Of a DNA stretch of 16,110 nt, positions 6,960 through 14,085 are shown piece by piece. The notes under the pieces were generated by a model, which did no database searches, was not told where the DNA came from, and saw only the letters and a program-made list of their open reading frames with translations. Numbering within the stretch: position 1 is the stretch's first letter; every line of letters begins with the position of its first letter. The translations under genes and the position numbers were made by a program. The DNA is from an uncultured Lachnospiraceae bacterium (lineage in GTDB: Bacteria; Bacillota; Clostridia; Lachnospirales; Lachnospiraceae), in NCBI GenBank assembly GCA_902797785.1, contig CADBUD010000272.1, forward strand, positions 1 through 16,110, written 5' to 3'.

Positions 6960-8144
6960 TCAATTTGATATGGTTTCGTTCATGAGGCTGTGCCCGGCCG
7001 TCACGACCTCAAGTCCAAAATACGCCTGAATCGTCGCCGCGATATCTGCAAAGCTTTCTCTGGTTCCATAATTCTTTCCCGGCCGGATTCCCTTCCCTTT
7101 CATGATCAGCGGAACATATTCTCTGGAATGGTCTGTTGACGGGGTGCTCGGATCACAGCCATGATCTGCTGTGATCATCAAAAGATCCTCTTCCTTCATT
7201 CCTGCAAGAAAATCAGGAAGCCACTGATCAAATTCTGTCAATGCCTTTGCATAACCATCTACGTCATTGCGATGTCCATACAGCATATCAAAATCAACCA
7301 GATTCACAAACACCAGTCCTTCGAATTCTTTTTTCTGGTATTGCAGCGTTTTTTTCATCCCATCCAAATTTCCTGTGGTTCTGACAAATTCGCCAATTCC
7401 GCTTCCCGCAAAGATATCATTGATTTTTCCTACGCCAATCGTTTTGAATCCGTGATCTTCCAGCTGATTCAACATTGTTCTGCCCGGAGGCGTCATGGAA
7501 TAATCATGTCGGCGCGTGGTCCGTACAAAGCCTTCCTCCGGTGAACCGGCAAACGGCCTCGCAATGACCCGTCCAACGGCATACTCTCCGACCAGAAGCT
7601 CCCGCGCGATTTCGCAGTCATGGTATAATTCCTCCACCGGAATAATGTCTTCATGAGCCGCAATCTGAAATACGGAATCTGCCGAGGTATATACGATCAA
7701 GCCTCCTGTTTCCATCTGTTCTTTTCCATAATCCCGAATGACTTCGGTGCCGGAATACGGACGGTTGCAGAGAACCTGTTTTCCTGTCCTTCGTTCAAAT
7801 TCCTCTATGACCTCGGACGGAAATCCCTGGGGATAAGTGGGAAGCGGTCGCTTGGAAATCAGTCCGGCAATTTCCCAGTGTCCGGTCGTGGTATCCTTTC
7901 CTCTGGATCGTTCTGCCAGCCGCGCAAAGCTGCCTGTGGGGGACTCTATTTTAGGAACCGAGCCTTCCCTGACCTCCACTCCGTCTATCAAAAAACATCC
8001 CAGCTGTGCCATGTTCGGCATGGAGAAAAACGGGCTGTACGAAGCCGCGCGGACAGTATTGCTTCCTTCGTCTCCATATTCTTTTGCGTCTGGCATTTCT
8101 CCAATTCCTACACTGTCCAATACAATCAAAAAAACACGTTTCAT
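6960..8144 (-). CDS. deoB: Phosphopentomutase
   Basis: Interconverts ribose- or deoxyribose-1-phosphate and the 5-phosphates, linking nucleoside breakdown to the pentose phosphate pathway. The 394-residue length is normal. It belongs to the alkaline-phosphatase superfamily: the first metal site is VLDSVGIGEMPDA with D10, and the phosphorylated threonine corresponds to T85 in KDTTTGHWEIAG. The C-terminal metal motif TADHGCDPSTPSTDHSRE is intact. The start has AGAGGAG about seven bases upstream. No nucleoside phosphorylase or deaminase gene is adjacent within the window, so it appears as a single gene, possibly running on into prfC. Confidence 0.97.
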   Translation of the reverse strand: MKRVFLIVLDSVGIGEMPDAKEYGDEGSNTVRAASYSPFFSMPNMAQLGCFLIDGVEVREGSVPKIESPTGSFARLAERSRGKDTTTGHWEIAGLISKRPLPTYPQGFPSEVIEEFERRTGKQVLCNRPYSGTEVIRDYGKEQMETGGLIVYTSADSVFQIAAHEDIIPVEELYHDCEIARELLVGEYAVGRVIARPFAGSPEEGFVRTTRRHDYSMTPPGRTMLNQLEDHGFKTIGVGKINDIFAGSGIGEFVRTTGNLDGMKKTLQYQKKEFEGLVFVNLVDFDMLYGHRNDVDGYAKALTEFDQWLPDFLAGMKEEDLLMITADHGCDPSTPSTDHSREYVPLIMKGKGIRPGKNYGTRESFADIAATIQAYFGLEVVTAGHSLMNETISN

Positions 8145-8190
8145 ATGATGGCTCCTCTATACTGTTTATTTTTTACAATATGCCGATATA

Positions 8191-8196
8191 TATAAT
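8191..8196 (+). promoter_or_regulatory. Candidate -10 box for the small ORF unit
   Basis: A perfect TATAAT on the plus strand. The -35 region is poor (only a T-run around 8169-8174, or TTTACA at 8172-8177 with too short a spacer). If used, it gives a leader of about 130 bases before the ORF at 8337. Confidence 0.35.
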
Positions 8197-8214
8197 AGAA
8201 GGAAAATCTCTGGT

Positions 8215-8324
8215 GTGTTGTCAGGGACACATGGATGTGTCCTATCACAGGACCACGGATTTGGTCGCTCTGATGGTTCTACGGCATATCTTATGAAAAA
8301 GATGTTTTCGCTGCTTTTTCATAA
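8215..8324 (+). promoter_or_regulatory. Hairpin-rich leader upstream of the small ORF
   Basis: Three inverted repeats in a row: GGACACAT GG ATGTGTCC, GACCA / TGGTC, and a perfect 11-bp stem TTATGAAAAAG (8291-8301) / CTTTTTCATAA (8314-8324), which ends six bases before AGGAGG. The right arm of the first stem can also pair as GTCCT / AGGAC with the following bases, which gives two exclusive folds. I do not recognise a known riboswitch. A regulatory leader is an inference. Confidence 0.4.
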
Positions 8325-8336
8325 ACATCAAGGAGG

Positions 8337-8603
8337 ATGATTACCGCAGTATACACAACAAACGATTTTTTCAGGGTGCAGCCAGTAACCCCTGTTTCTA
8401 ACGTCCGCAAGCTTCAGGACCAGACCTCGGAACAGGATAGCAAGCAGCAATCGTCAGACAACAGCTTTTTCCAGATGCTGATGTCCATTCAGGCAGGCAC
8501 AGCAGCAAAACCTGCCGATCAATGCCAGAGTACCTTCTCCTATAGTCGAAATGCAAAAGAGATTTTCTTTGATACAATCAATATCATGGATTACCGCTGC
8601 TAG
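8337..8603 (+). CDS. Small protein of unknown function (88 residues)
   Basis: Not recognised. It has no membrane segment and no signal peptide. A polar, Gln/Ser/Asp-rich middle lies between a VQPVTPVSNVRKLQDQ stretch and a C-terminal part, FSYSRNAKEIFFDTINIMDY, that ends in Arg-Cys. It is flanked by a leader with hairpins and by a strong terminator 45 bases after the stop, which supports a real transcribed unit. The start is unusual: AAGGAGG directly touches the ATG with no spacer, an in-frame stop lies at 8322-8324, and no other ATG, GTG or TTG is available nearby. ATT at 8340 is the only alternative close by. Tone and composition recall small proteins near flagellar-type genes in this group, but that is not evidence of function. 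Confidence 0.6.
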   Translation: MITAVYTTNDFFRVQPVTPVSNVRKLQDQTSEQDSKQQSSDNSFFQMLMSIQAGTAAKPADQCQSTFSYSRNAKEIFFDTINIMDYRC

Positions 8604-8645
8604 CAGACGAGGCATTATTTTTGCATGACTTCTTCGACTATAACT

Positions 8646-8681
8646 AAAATACACCGTCGCCTAATGGTAACGGTGTATTTT
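8646..8681. terminator. Two-way terminator between the small ORF and tRNA-Thr
   Basis: AAAATACACCGT pairs with ACGGTGTATTTT (12 bp) around a 12-base loop. On the plus strand it is followed by a further T and then ATT, ending the small ORF transcript. On the minus strand it follows the tRNA by 17 bases and has TTTTAG after the GC part of the stem, ending the tRNA transcript. Confidence 0.88.
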
Positions 8682-8698
8682 TATTCTATTCCTTATAA

Positions 8699-8771
8699 AG
8701 CTGATGACGGGAATCGAACCCGTGACCTCCTCACTACCAATGAGGTGCGCTACCGACTGTGCCACATCAGC
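8699..8771 (-). tRNA. trnT: tRNA-Thr (anticodon GGU)
   Basis: 73 bases on the minus strand. The acceptor stem is GCTGATG / CATCAGC with T as discriminator. The D arm is GCAC-AGTCGGTA-GCGC with an A-C mismatch at the third pair. The anticodon arm is CCTCA-TTGGTAG-TGAGG with GGT at 8738-8736, and the T arm is ACGGG-TTCGAAT-CCCGT. GGU reads ACC and ACU threonine codons. CCA is not encoded and must be added enzymatically. The gene has its own promoter and terminator. Confidence 0.97.
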
Positions 8772-8780
8772 ATCGTGATA

Positions 8781-8809
8781 ATATTACCACATATTTTTTT
8801 AAAAATCAA
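8781..8809 (-). promoter_or_regulatory. Promoter of tRNA-Thr
   Basis: On the minus strand -35 TTGATT (8809-8804), exactly 17 bases, then -10 TAATAT (8786-8781), preceded by TGG as an extended -10. The tRNA begins nine bases after the -10 box, so its leader is very short. Confidence 0.8.
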
Positions 8810-8838
8810 GTGTTTTTTTTATTTTTTTCAAAAACTGA

Positions 8839-8919
8839 GGATTTCAGGCGCAAATGCGCCGGGAGAGCTGCGAAGCAGCGGGAAATCCGAATGCCGGGAG
8901 GGGGACTGTAAATAGTAAC
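8839..8919 (+). repeat. Third, diverged copy of the repeat family with a three-stem fold
   Basis: It ends in CTGTAAATAGTAAC, one base different from the CTGTGAATAGTAAC end of the other copies. Its body folds as an outer stem GGATTTC (8839-8845) / GAAATCC (8882-8888) enclosing two hairpins, GGCGCA AA TGCGCC and GCTGC GAA GCAGC. It lies between the divergent promoters of tRNA-Thr and the FliD-like gene. The outer-stem sequence matches the GGATTTTC block of the other copies. It is richer in G+C than its flanks. Confidence 0.65.
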
Positions 8920-8939
8920 AAAAACATTTCAAAAAATAC

Positions 8940-8968
8940 ATGACAACTCTGAAAAAATATAGTATAAT
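8940..8968 (+). promoter_or_regulatory. Sigma-A promoter of the FliD-like gene
   Basis: -35 ATGACA (8940-8945), a 17-base spacer, and a perfect -10 TATAAT (8963-8968). Transcription would start near 8975, about 43 bases before the ATG at 9018. It begins 21 bases after the end of the repeat copy. Confidence 0.85.
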
Positions 8969-9017
8969 GCAAGAAATCAAAGTTGTAATTTTGTCTAAGT
9001 ACAAAGAGGTGATTTTT

Positions 9018-10349
9018 ATGGCAAGAATTGATAATGTATATCATTATTATGTGACCAATTATCTGACGAAAACAGATAAGCGCTCTTCTCGCTATGATAC
9101 ACATAAGCAGAGCGATCTTCAGGATGTTTATCAAAGCATTGTAAATATCAGCAAAAATTCTCCTCTCTATAAGATTCACAACACGGAGAGCACCAAAAAA
9201 TATGCCATTGATGTAAAAGAGCATGCCCGGCAGTTTCAAAATACCCTGTCTGCTCTTTTTGACGAAACAACATCCGATTCTTCCGCGGATATCGGATTTC
9301 AAAAAAAGATTGCATCTTCTTCTAATGAGGATTATGTCACTGCGTCCTATATCGGAAATACTGAGACCTCCCCTTCCCAGGAGCCACTGGAAATTGAGGT
9401 CTTCCAGCTTGCCACTTCCCAGAAGAACAGCGGTAATGCTCTGGTCGCATCGGAACATAGCTTTCCCCCTGGGGATTATTCCTTTGATATCAATATTGAA
9501 AAATCTACCTATGAGTTTCAGTTCTCTGTTACAGACTCGGATCGAAATGTAGATATCCAGAGAAAGCTTGGCAGGTTGATCAATAATTCCAATATTGGCA
9601 TACGGGCCTCAGTTGAAAAAAGCGGTGATTTTTCTGCTTTAAATATCGAATCTCAAAACACCGGAGTGGTTGCTGGAAGCGACACCATTTTTTCCATTGC
9701 TCCTTCCGAAGCCTCTAAAAATTCCCCGGTGGATGCCGCAGCGATTCTCGGTCTGGATCATGTGACGTCCTATCCGCAAAATGCGTTCTTCACATTAAAT
9801 CAGGTAGAGCGCACCGCTTTGTCCAATTCCTTCACGGTAAACCGGACGTTCGAGATCAATCTAAAACAGCTCACGGATGGGGAGCCGGTCAGAGTCGGTT
9901 TTCATGCCGATTCAGAAGCGATCAAAAAGAACATCAATGATCTCGCCGATGGATATAATTCCATGATTCAAACGGCTCAGGATTATAAGAACACCGTTTC
10001 CTCCAATAGCCGTTATAATGTTTCCAATAAACTTCTGTTAGAAATTTCCCACGTAGGAAAGCAGTACCGCACCCAGCTTTCAGAAATCGGACTAAAGGTG
10101 AACCATGATGGTTCCATTACCGTCGATGAGGATCAATTAGAAGTGGCTGCCTCCCAGGATGACAACAGCTCCTTTGAGTTCTTGAAATCCTTTGGTTCTG
10201 ATTTGGAGAAAAAGGTTTCAAATGCCGTGATCAATCCGATGGATTATGTAAACAAGCTTCTTGTTGCCTATAAAAATCCAGGAAAGAATTATGTCAATCC
10301 CTATGTTACTTCAGAATATAGCGGTATGTTATTTAATAATTACTGTTAA
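9018..10349 (+). CDS. FliD-like (flagellar cap-like) protein without a flagellar neighbourhood
   Basis: A 443-residue soluble protein with no signal peptide or membrane segment. The start at 9018 has AGAGGTGAT just upstream; an in-frame ATG at 8940 lies inside the -35 box and is rejected. Residues about 96-190 resemble the FliD N-terminal region (KKIASSSNEDYVTASYIGN, LEIEVFQLATSQKNSGNA, PPGDYSFDINI). Residues about 308-326 (ADSEAIKKNINDLADGYNSM) and 374-394 (LSEIGLKVNHDGSITVDEDQ) resemble the FliD C-terminal region. The usual FliD N-terminal helix (like GSGLDVNSIV) is absent and replaced by a Tyr/Lys-rich stretch beginning ARIDNVYHYYVTNYL. It ends SGMLFNNYC. In motile bacteria FliD caps the flagellar filament; here no flagellin, FliS or other flagellar gene is nearby. 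The actual role is unknown. Confidence 0.8.
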   Translation: MARIDNVYHYYVTNYLTKTDKRSSRYDTHKQSDLQDVYQSIVNISKNSPLYKIHNTESTKKYAIDVKEHARQFQNTLSALFDETTSDSSADIGFQKKIASSSNEDYVTASYIGNTETSPSQEPLEIEVFQLATSQKNSGNALVASEHSFPPGDYSFDINIEKSTYEFQFSVTDSDRNVDIQRKLGRLINNSNIGIRASVEKSGDFSALNIESQNTGVVAGSDTIFSIAPSEASKNSPVDAAAILGLDHVTSYPQNAFFTLNQVERTALSNSFTVNRTFEINLKQLTDGEPVRVGFHADSEAIKKNINDLADGYNSMIQTAQDYKNTVSSNSRYNVSNKLLLEISHVGKQYRTQLSEIGLKVNHDGSITVDEDQLEVAASQDDNSSFEFLKSFGSDLEKKVSNAVINPMDYVNKLLVAYKNPGKNYVNPYVTSEYSGMLFNNYC

Positions 10350-10353
10350 ATCC

Positions 10354-10398
10354 AAAAACGCTCTGGGACATCCGTGTGGATGCCTACAGAGCGTTTTT
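10354..10398. terminator. Strong two-way terminator between convergent genes
   Basis: AAAAACGCTCTG (10354-10365) pairs perfectly with CAGAGCGTTTTT (10387-10398). The inside continues as GG-A-CATCC-GTGT-GGATG-CC, giving a nearly continuous hairpin of about 19 bp. A-run on the left and T-run on the right serve the FliD-like gene (plus) and the operon ending at 10433 (minus). Confidence 0.93.
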
Positions 10399-10432
10399 CT
10401 GATAATGACGTGCGTGATATCCTTTTCCTTTC

Positions 10433-10828
10433 TTATGCGTTCTGTTCCTCCAGCACTTCTGTGGCGGATTCCAGGAACTCTTCTACAAATGGCAGGATTT
10501 CCTTCTCCAATACATCTGCGATCTCTGCATTTTCCTTCTTTTTCAACGCGGCTCCCAGTTTTTCTACCTTGGCATTGGTCTTTTCCTTGTCAATCCTCTG
10601 CCTGGTTTCATTTAACAGGCTCATGGTCCCATTGATGGCTTCCAGCGTGAAATTCAGTCCGTTAATGATCTGCTTTAAATATTCCTTGGTATCCTCCCGC
10701 TCTTCTCCCCGCAGCTCCGGAAGAATGTTGCGGATTCCTTTTGCCAGCCGGATATCATAGTTTTGTACCACCTGCAGAGCCTCGATTTGCTCGTTTTTGT
10801 AATCACGATTTGTTTTTACTTCTTCCAT
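10433..10828 (-). CDS. Small helical protein of unknown function
   Basis: 131 residues, not recognised. It is very rich in Glu, Lys, Asn and Leu, with no membrane segment, no signal peptide and no cysteine. It looks all-helical with coiled-coil character across most of its length (for example TMSLLNETRQRIDKEKTNAK). The start has AAAGGAGA about seven bases upstream. It begins 29 bases after the SEDS gene and ends before the shared terminator, so it is the last gene of the purine/envelope operon. Soluble and cytoplasmic is the simplest reading; a link to the SEDS protein is only suggested by position. Confidence 0.85.
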   Translation of the reverse strand: MEEVKTNRDYKNEQIEALQVVQNYDIRLAKGIRNILPELRGEEREDTKEYLKQIINGLNFTLEAINGTMSLLNETRQRIDKEKTNAKVEKLGAALKKKENAEIADVLEKEILPFVEEFLESATEVLEEQNA

Positions 10829-10857
10829 TTTTTCTCCTTTCTATTTTCCTCTATGCC

Positions 10858-12147
10858 TCAGGCACCCTTTCTTCGCGCAACCCACTCTGAAATATCTTCT
10901 TTGATTCTCTGAGGAATAGATTTCTTTTCACTTTGCAGCAAAGCATTTTTCGAAAACCGATAGATGCTCAATAAAATTCCAACCTCTCCTAGCAGAACGA
11001 CCTGTGCCGTTCCTCCATAGCTGATAAATGGTAGTCCGACTCCGGTATTGGGAAGCATATTGGTGCATACGCCAATATTGACAATTACCTGAAAGGCAAA
11101 ATGGGAAAAAATTCCCACCGCAAGCATACTGCCAAAGGTATCCTTGGCTTTCGTGGAAATCAGAAATACCTGGACTAAAAAATAAATATAGAGGAGAATC
11201 AAAAAAAGCGCGCCAACAAATCCAAGCTCCTCACAAATGACAGAAAAAATGAAGTCATTGTAAGGCTCCGGAAGATTTCCCAGCTTTTGGATTCCATTTC
11301 CGAGTCCTACTCCTAAGAGTCCGCCCCGTCCAATCGCATAGAGGGACTGGACGGTCTGGTAGCTCCCATTATCGTCATATAAGTACACCGGGTTGAACGG
11401 GTCGAACCACATTTTGATTCGCTTGAAATGATAATCGCCGGCTCCAGGCGGAAGCTGCAGAATATACTGGATCAATGCAATCACTGCTATCACTGCCCCA
11501 ATAAGCGCGCCAATCGTGAGCTTCTCATGCGGATAAACAACGATCACCATCATTGCTGCAATTCCCAAAACGATCAATGCTGTACTCAGATTTTTGGTAA
11601 ACACAAGGATTCCTCCGGCAAGCGCTATCGCTAAGGTCAGAACGAAAAAAACCTGTCCGATTCCAAGAAACCTTCCTTTTCGAATCCCCCATTTTAGCTT
11701 CGTAATGACATGCGCCAAAAAGAGAATCGCCGAAAAACGAATAAAATCTGTCACCTGGAACTGGAATCCAAAAATAACCAGCCATCTTCTCGCTCCATTG
11801 ATCTCTGCTCCATACAGATATGGAAACTGCGTTTTGTCAATCTGCAGCAGAACAACCATCAGGGCAGAGCCAATAATAGCCAGATAGGAAAATTTTCTCC
11901 ACCAGGTGTACGGGACAAAGCTGACAAAAATCATCACAATAACGCCGATCAGGGTAAATCCAATCTGCTTTTCTACAAAAACCAGAGGATTTCCACTATC
12001 TCCATGTATTCCAGCCGAAATGCTGGCTGAGGTAAGAGCGATCAGTCCAAAAAAAATCAGGAAGGAAAGTCCTAAAAGCAGGTAAAAATCCAGACGATAA
12101 TCGAATTTTCGAAATTTTTTTCGTCTTACTTCTTTTTTTTCTTCCAT
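10858..12147 (-). CDS. FtsW/RodA/SpoVE-family (SEDS) peptidoglycan polymerase
   Basis: 429 residues with about ten membrane segments after a basic N-terminus. SEDS proteins polymerise lipid II into glycan strands with a partner class B penicillin-binding protein. Visible motifs are NGARRW (117-122), SYQTVQSLYAIGRGGLLGVG (262 onward), PEPYNDFIFSVICEELGFVG with D298 in the place of the essential aspartate, and the C-terminal GVGLPFISYGG (369-379). Two usual motifs are altered: QPSE reads QVTD (131-134), and the acidic residue before the xxTAL motif is missing (TKNLSTAL). It could be FtsW, RodA or SpoVE; motifs alone do not decide. Its ATG overlaps the stop of the TPM gene (TAATG), with AGGAGG nine bases upstream, which points to coupled translation. 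No penicillin-binding protein gene is adjacent. Confidence 0.92.
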   Translation of the reverse strand: MEEKKEVRRKKFRKFDYRLDFYLLLGLSFLIFFGLIALTSASISAGIHGDSGNPLVFVEKQIGFTLIGVIVMIFVSFVPYTWWRKFSYLAIIGSALMVVLLQIDKTQFPYLYGAEINGARRWLVIFGFQFQVTDFIRFSAILFLAHVITKLKWGIRKGRFLGIGQVFFVLTLAIALAGGILVFTKNLSTALIVLGIAAMMVIVVYPHEKLTIGALIGAVIAVIALIQYILQLPPGAGDYHFKRIKMWFDPFNPVYLYDDNGSYQTVQSLYAIGRGGLLGVGLGNGIQKLGNLPEPYNDFIFSVICEELGFVGALFLILLYIYFLVQVFLISTKAKDTFGSMLAVGIFSHFAFQVIVNIGVCTNMLPNTGVGLPFISYGGTAQVVLLGEVGILLSIYRFSKNALLQSEKKSIPQRIKEDISEWVARRKGA

Positions 12148-14036
12148 TAAAAATGACCTCCTCCGCCGCTGTGGCTTCTCCCGCTTCCCCCGTAATGACC
12201 GCCTCCTCCTCCGCTGCTGCTGGCACGGCTGGTTTTTGTTGTCGTTGTGTTGATAAACTGATCTCTCTGATGCAGGATTTTCTTATTTTTGCGGAAATCT
12301 TCTGATACTGCCTCGGCTCCATAGGTGCTATTATCTACGATACACCAGATTCCCGTAATGGCAAAGGCAAGGAAGACCGAAATCAAAGCATGCGTCAACC
12401 AGTAGAACAGCTTCATGGAAAAAGCTCTTCCCTGATGTTCCAGCATCCTTCTGGTATTCAAGTCCAAGGAATAGAAGGATACCTTTGAGGTCGATATATC
12501 ATGATTTTTAAAATACTGTTCTATCTCATGAAATCCCTGCATAAACATCTTGGCATAATCTCCGCCGGTAGCCAGATAGGAAATATCTTCATAAATGTCA
12601 TTGGCTCGTGAACTTGTAATATAAAACTGTCCCAGACCGGTTCCGGTAATCCAGATCTCTCTGTGCTGCATATCAACCATGATCTGAACACTGTCGTAGC
12701 CTTCTCCAAATCCATAGGCATTGTAATCGATAAAGTTTTCCGCATAGGTCGCTGTATCGTATCCGTTGGTATCCTCTACTGTCAATGCGACAAAATCTGT
12801 CAGATAGGTCTCCGACAGCGTATCCAGCTGCTGCTCCAGGCTCTCTTCTTCTTCCTCTGTCAAAAGATCTGCAAAATCGTTGGTCCGCTGCCGGTCAATG
12901 TAGGTATCCTGACGGGTCATTAGATGATTCTCCCCATCTACAGAAAAACCTTCTACATTCTCAGGATGTATATTTTGACTGACATCGGCTCCTTTCCAAT
13001 CTGTCGTCACCATAAAGATCAGCATGATAACGGCAAAAAATACAGCAAGCCACCAAAAAAAACTGGCTGCGCTTTTAGGCAGCTTCCCGACGAATTTTCC
13101 TGTCTGACCATTGATCAAAAACTCGTATTCTTTTCCAGCAAATTGATAGTGATAATTCCACACAGGAAACATGGCATAGCGTTGTTTTGACCAGTAAAGC
13201 TCCTCCGTGTGCTTTCTTATATCAACTGTAGCATAGCCTGTCACACTCGATCTGACTTCCTGCATCAAAAATTTTTTCACTTTTTCTTTCAACAGCGGCT
13301 CTGCCTCTTCCCGGCTCACATCATAACGCTCTGCCTGATAGCCCAGCAAATATCCGGGCTCGAACGGTTTCAGATCGTTCATTTGGAACGGCTCCAGCTT
13401 CTGCATCCTCGCGTCTTCCATTTCTCTCGAGGCGTCCCATGAAACGTTTTGGTATTCTGCTTCTATTTTTCTGACAACCTCGAAGTGATCCGTATGGGTA
13501 TAGTCGTAGTTGTCATCATGACTGTAATGAACCCTCGTCGCATGACACTGCGCATCGATCACTGCCTTTCCATCGTACAGCCAATACGGCACATAGGAGG
13601 CTGTCAGCTTTTCCACCGAGGATCGTTTTCTAAGATCTCGTGGAATAAATTTATGTTTTTTTATCTTTTTCCAGAAAATTTCCTCTACCTTTTCCCGGTC
13701 GATGGCAAATGGAATGACCACATCCGGCCGCAGGTCTCTTGAAATTCTATCGAAAATGATGTTCGGACTTCCACAATATGGACACCGTGTCGCGGCAGTC
13801 TGTTCCGTCGCTGCCAGTTCTCCCCCACAGCTGTCACATTTAAATACATGGACGGTAAGCTCTCCCGTCGATTCATCCTCACGAATTTCTTCCTCGTTTT
13901 GAAAGACTAAGGACTCTTCTCCCAGATAATCCGGATCGAATAAAGAGTCACACTGTTCACATTTCAGCTTCCTGCTGTTGCTGTCAAAAATCAGATTTCC
14001 TCCACAATTAGGGCATTTATATGCGGTATTATCCAT
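12147..14036 (-). CDS. Zinc-ribbon and TPM-domain membrane protein
   Basis: 629 residues made of several parts. Two zinc ribbons come first: C8/C11-C26/C29 and C67/C70-C85/C88, each of the CPxCG type. A conserved soluble region (about 100-320) follows, rich in Tyr and Trp. A membrane segment lies at about 324-344. A TPM-like domain (about 385-510) starts near ADLLTEEEEESLEQQLDTLS and includes the VQIMVDMQHREIWITGTGLG core. A second membrane segment is at about 543-566, and a Gly/Ser/His-rich tail occupies 608-629. TPM proteins often carry such a glycine-rich end. TPM would lie outside the membrane if the ribbons are cytoplasmic. TPM domains occur in photosystem II repair factors and bacterial membrane proteins; the function here is unknown. 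The start has GGAGG upstream, 49 bases after the AICAR transformylase stop. Confidence 0.85.
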   Translation of the reverse strand: MDNTAYKCPNCGGNLIFDSNSRKLKCEQCDSLFDPDYLGEESLVFQNEEEIREDESTGELTVHVFKCDSCGGELAATEQTAATRCPYCGSPNIIFDRISRDLRPDVVIPFAIDREKVEEIFWKKIKKHKFIPRDLRKRSSVEKLTASYVPYWLYDGKAVIDAQCHATRVHYSHDDNYDYTHTDHFEVVRKIEAEYQNVSWDASREMEDARMQKLEPFQMNDLKPFEPGYLLGYQAERYDVSREEAEPLLKEKVKKFLMQEVRSSVTGYATVDIRKHTEELYWSKQRYAMFPVWNYHYQFAGKEYEFLINGQTGKFVGKLPKSAASFFWWLAVFFAVIMLIFMVTTDWKGADVSQNIHPENVEGFSVDGENHLMTRQDTYIDRQRTNDFADLLTEEEEESLEQQLDTLSETYLTDFVALTVEDTNGYDTATYAENFIDYNAYGFGEGYDSVQIMVDMQHREIWITGTGLGQFYITSSRANDIYEDISYLATGGDYAKMFMQGFHEIEQYFKNHDISTSKVSFYSLDLNTRRMLEHQGRAFSMKLFYWLTHALISVFLAFAITGIWCIVDNSTYGAEAVSEDFRKNKKILHQRDQFINTTTTKTSRASSSGGGGGHYGGSGRSHSGGGGHF

Positions 14037-14085
14037 CCTATTCCTCCCTCCTGCTTAAGCTCCCAGGAAAATGGTACAGAGCCTT

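Noticed and set aside
7653..8195. 180-residue plus-strand ORF over deoB
   Set aside because: It is antisense to deoB, which has all catalytic motifs.
8625..8915. 96-residue plus-strand ORF
   Set aside because: It runs through the two-way terminator, the antisense of tRNA-Thr and the repeat copy.
8940..9017. Upstream ATG giving a longer FliD-like protein
   Set aside because: This ATG is part of the -35 box of a near-perfect promoter, so it would not be transcribed; the ATG at 9018 has a good ribosome site.
8844..9458. 204-residue minus-strand ORF
   Set aside because: It is antisense to the well-supported FliD-like gene, its promoter and the repeat, and its product resembles nothing.
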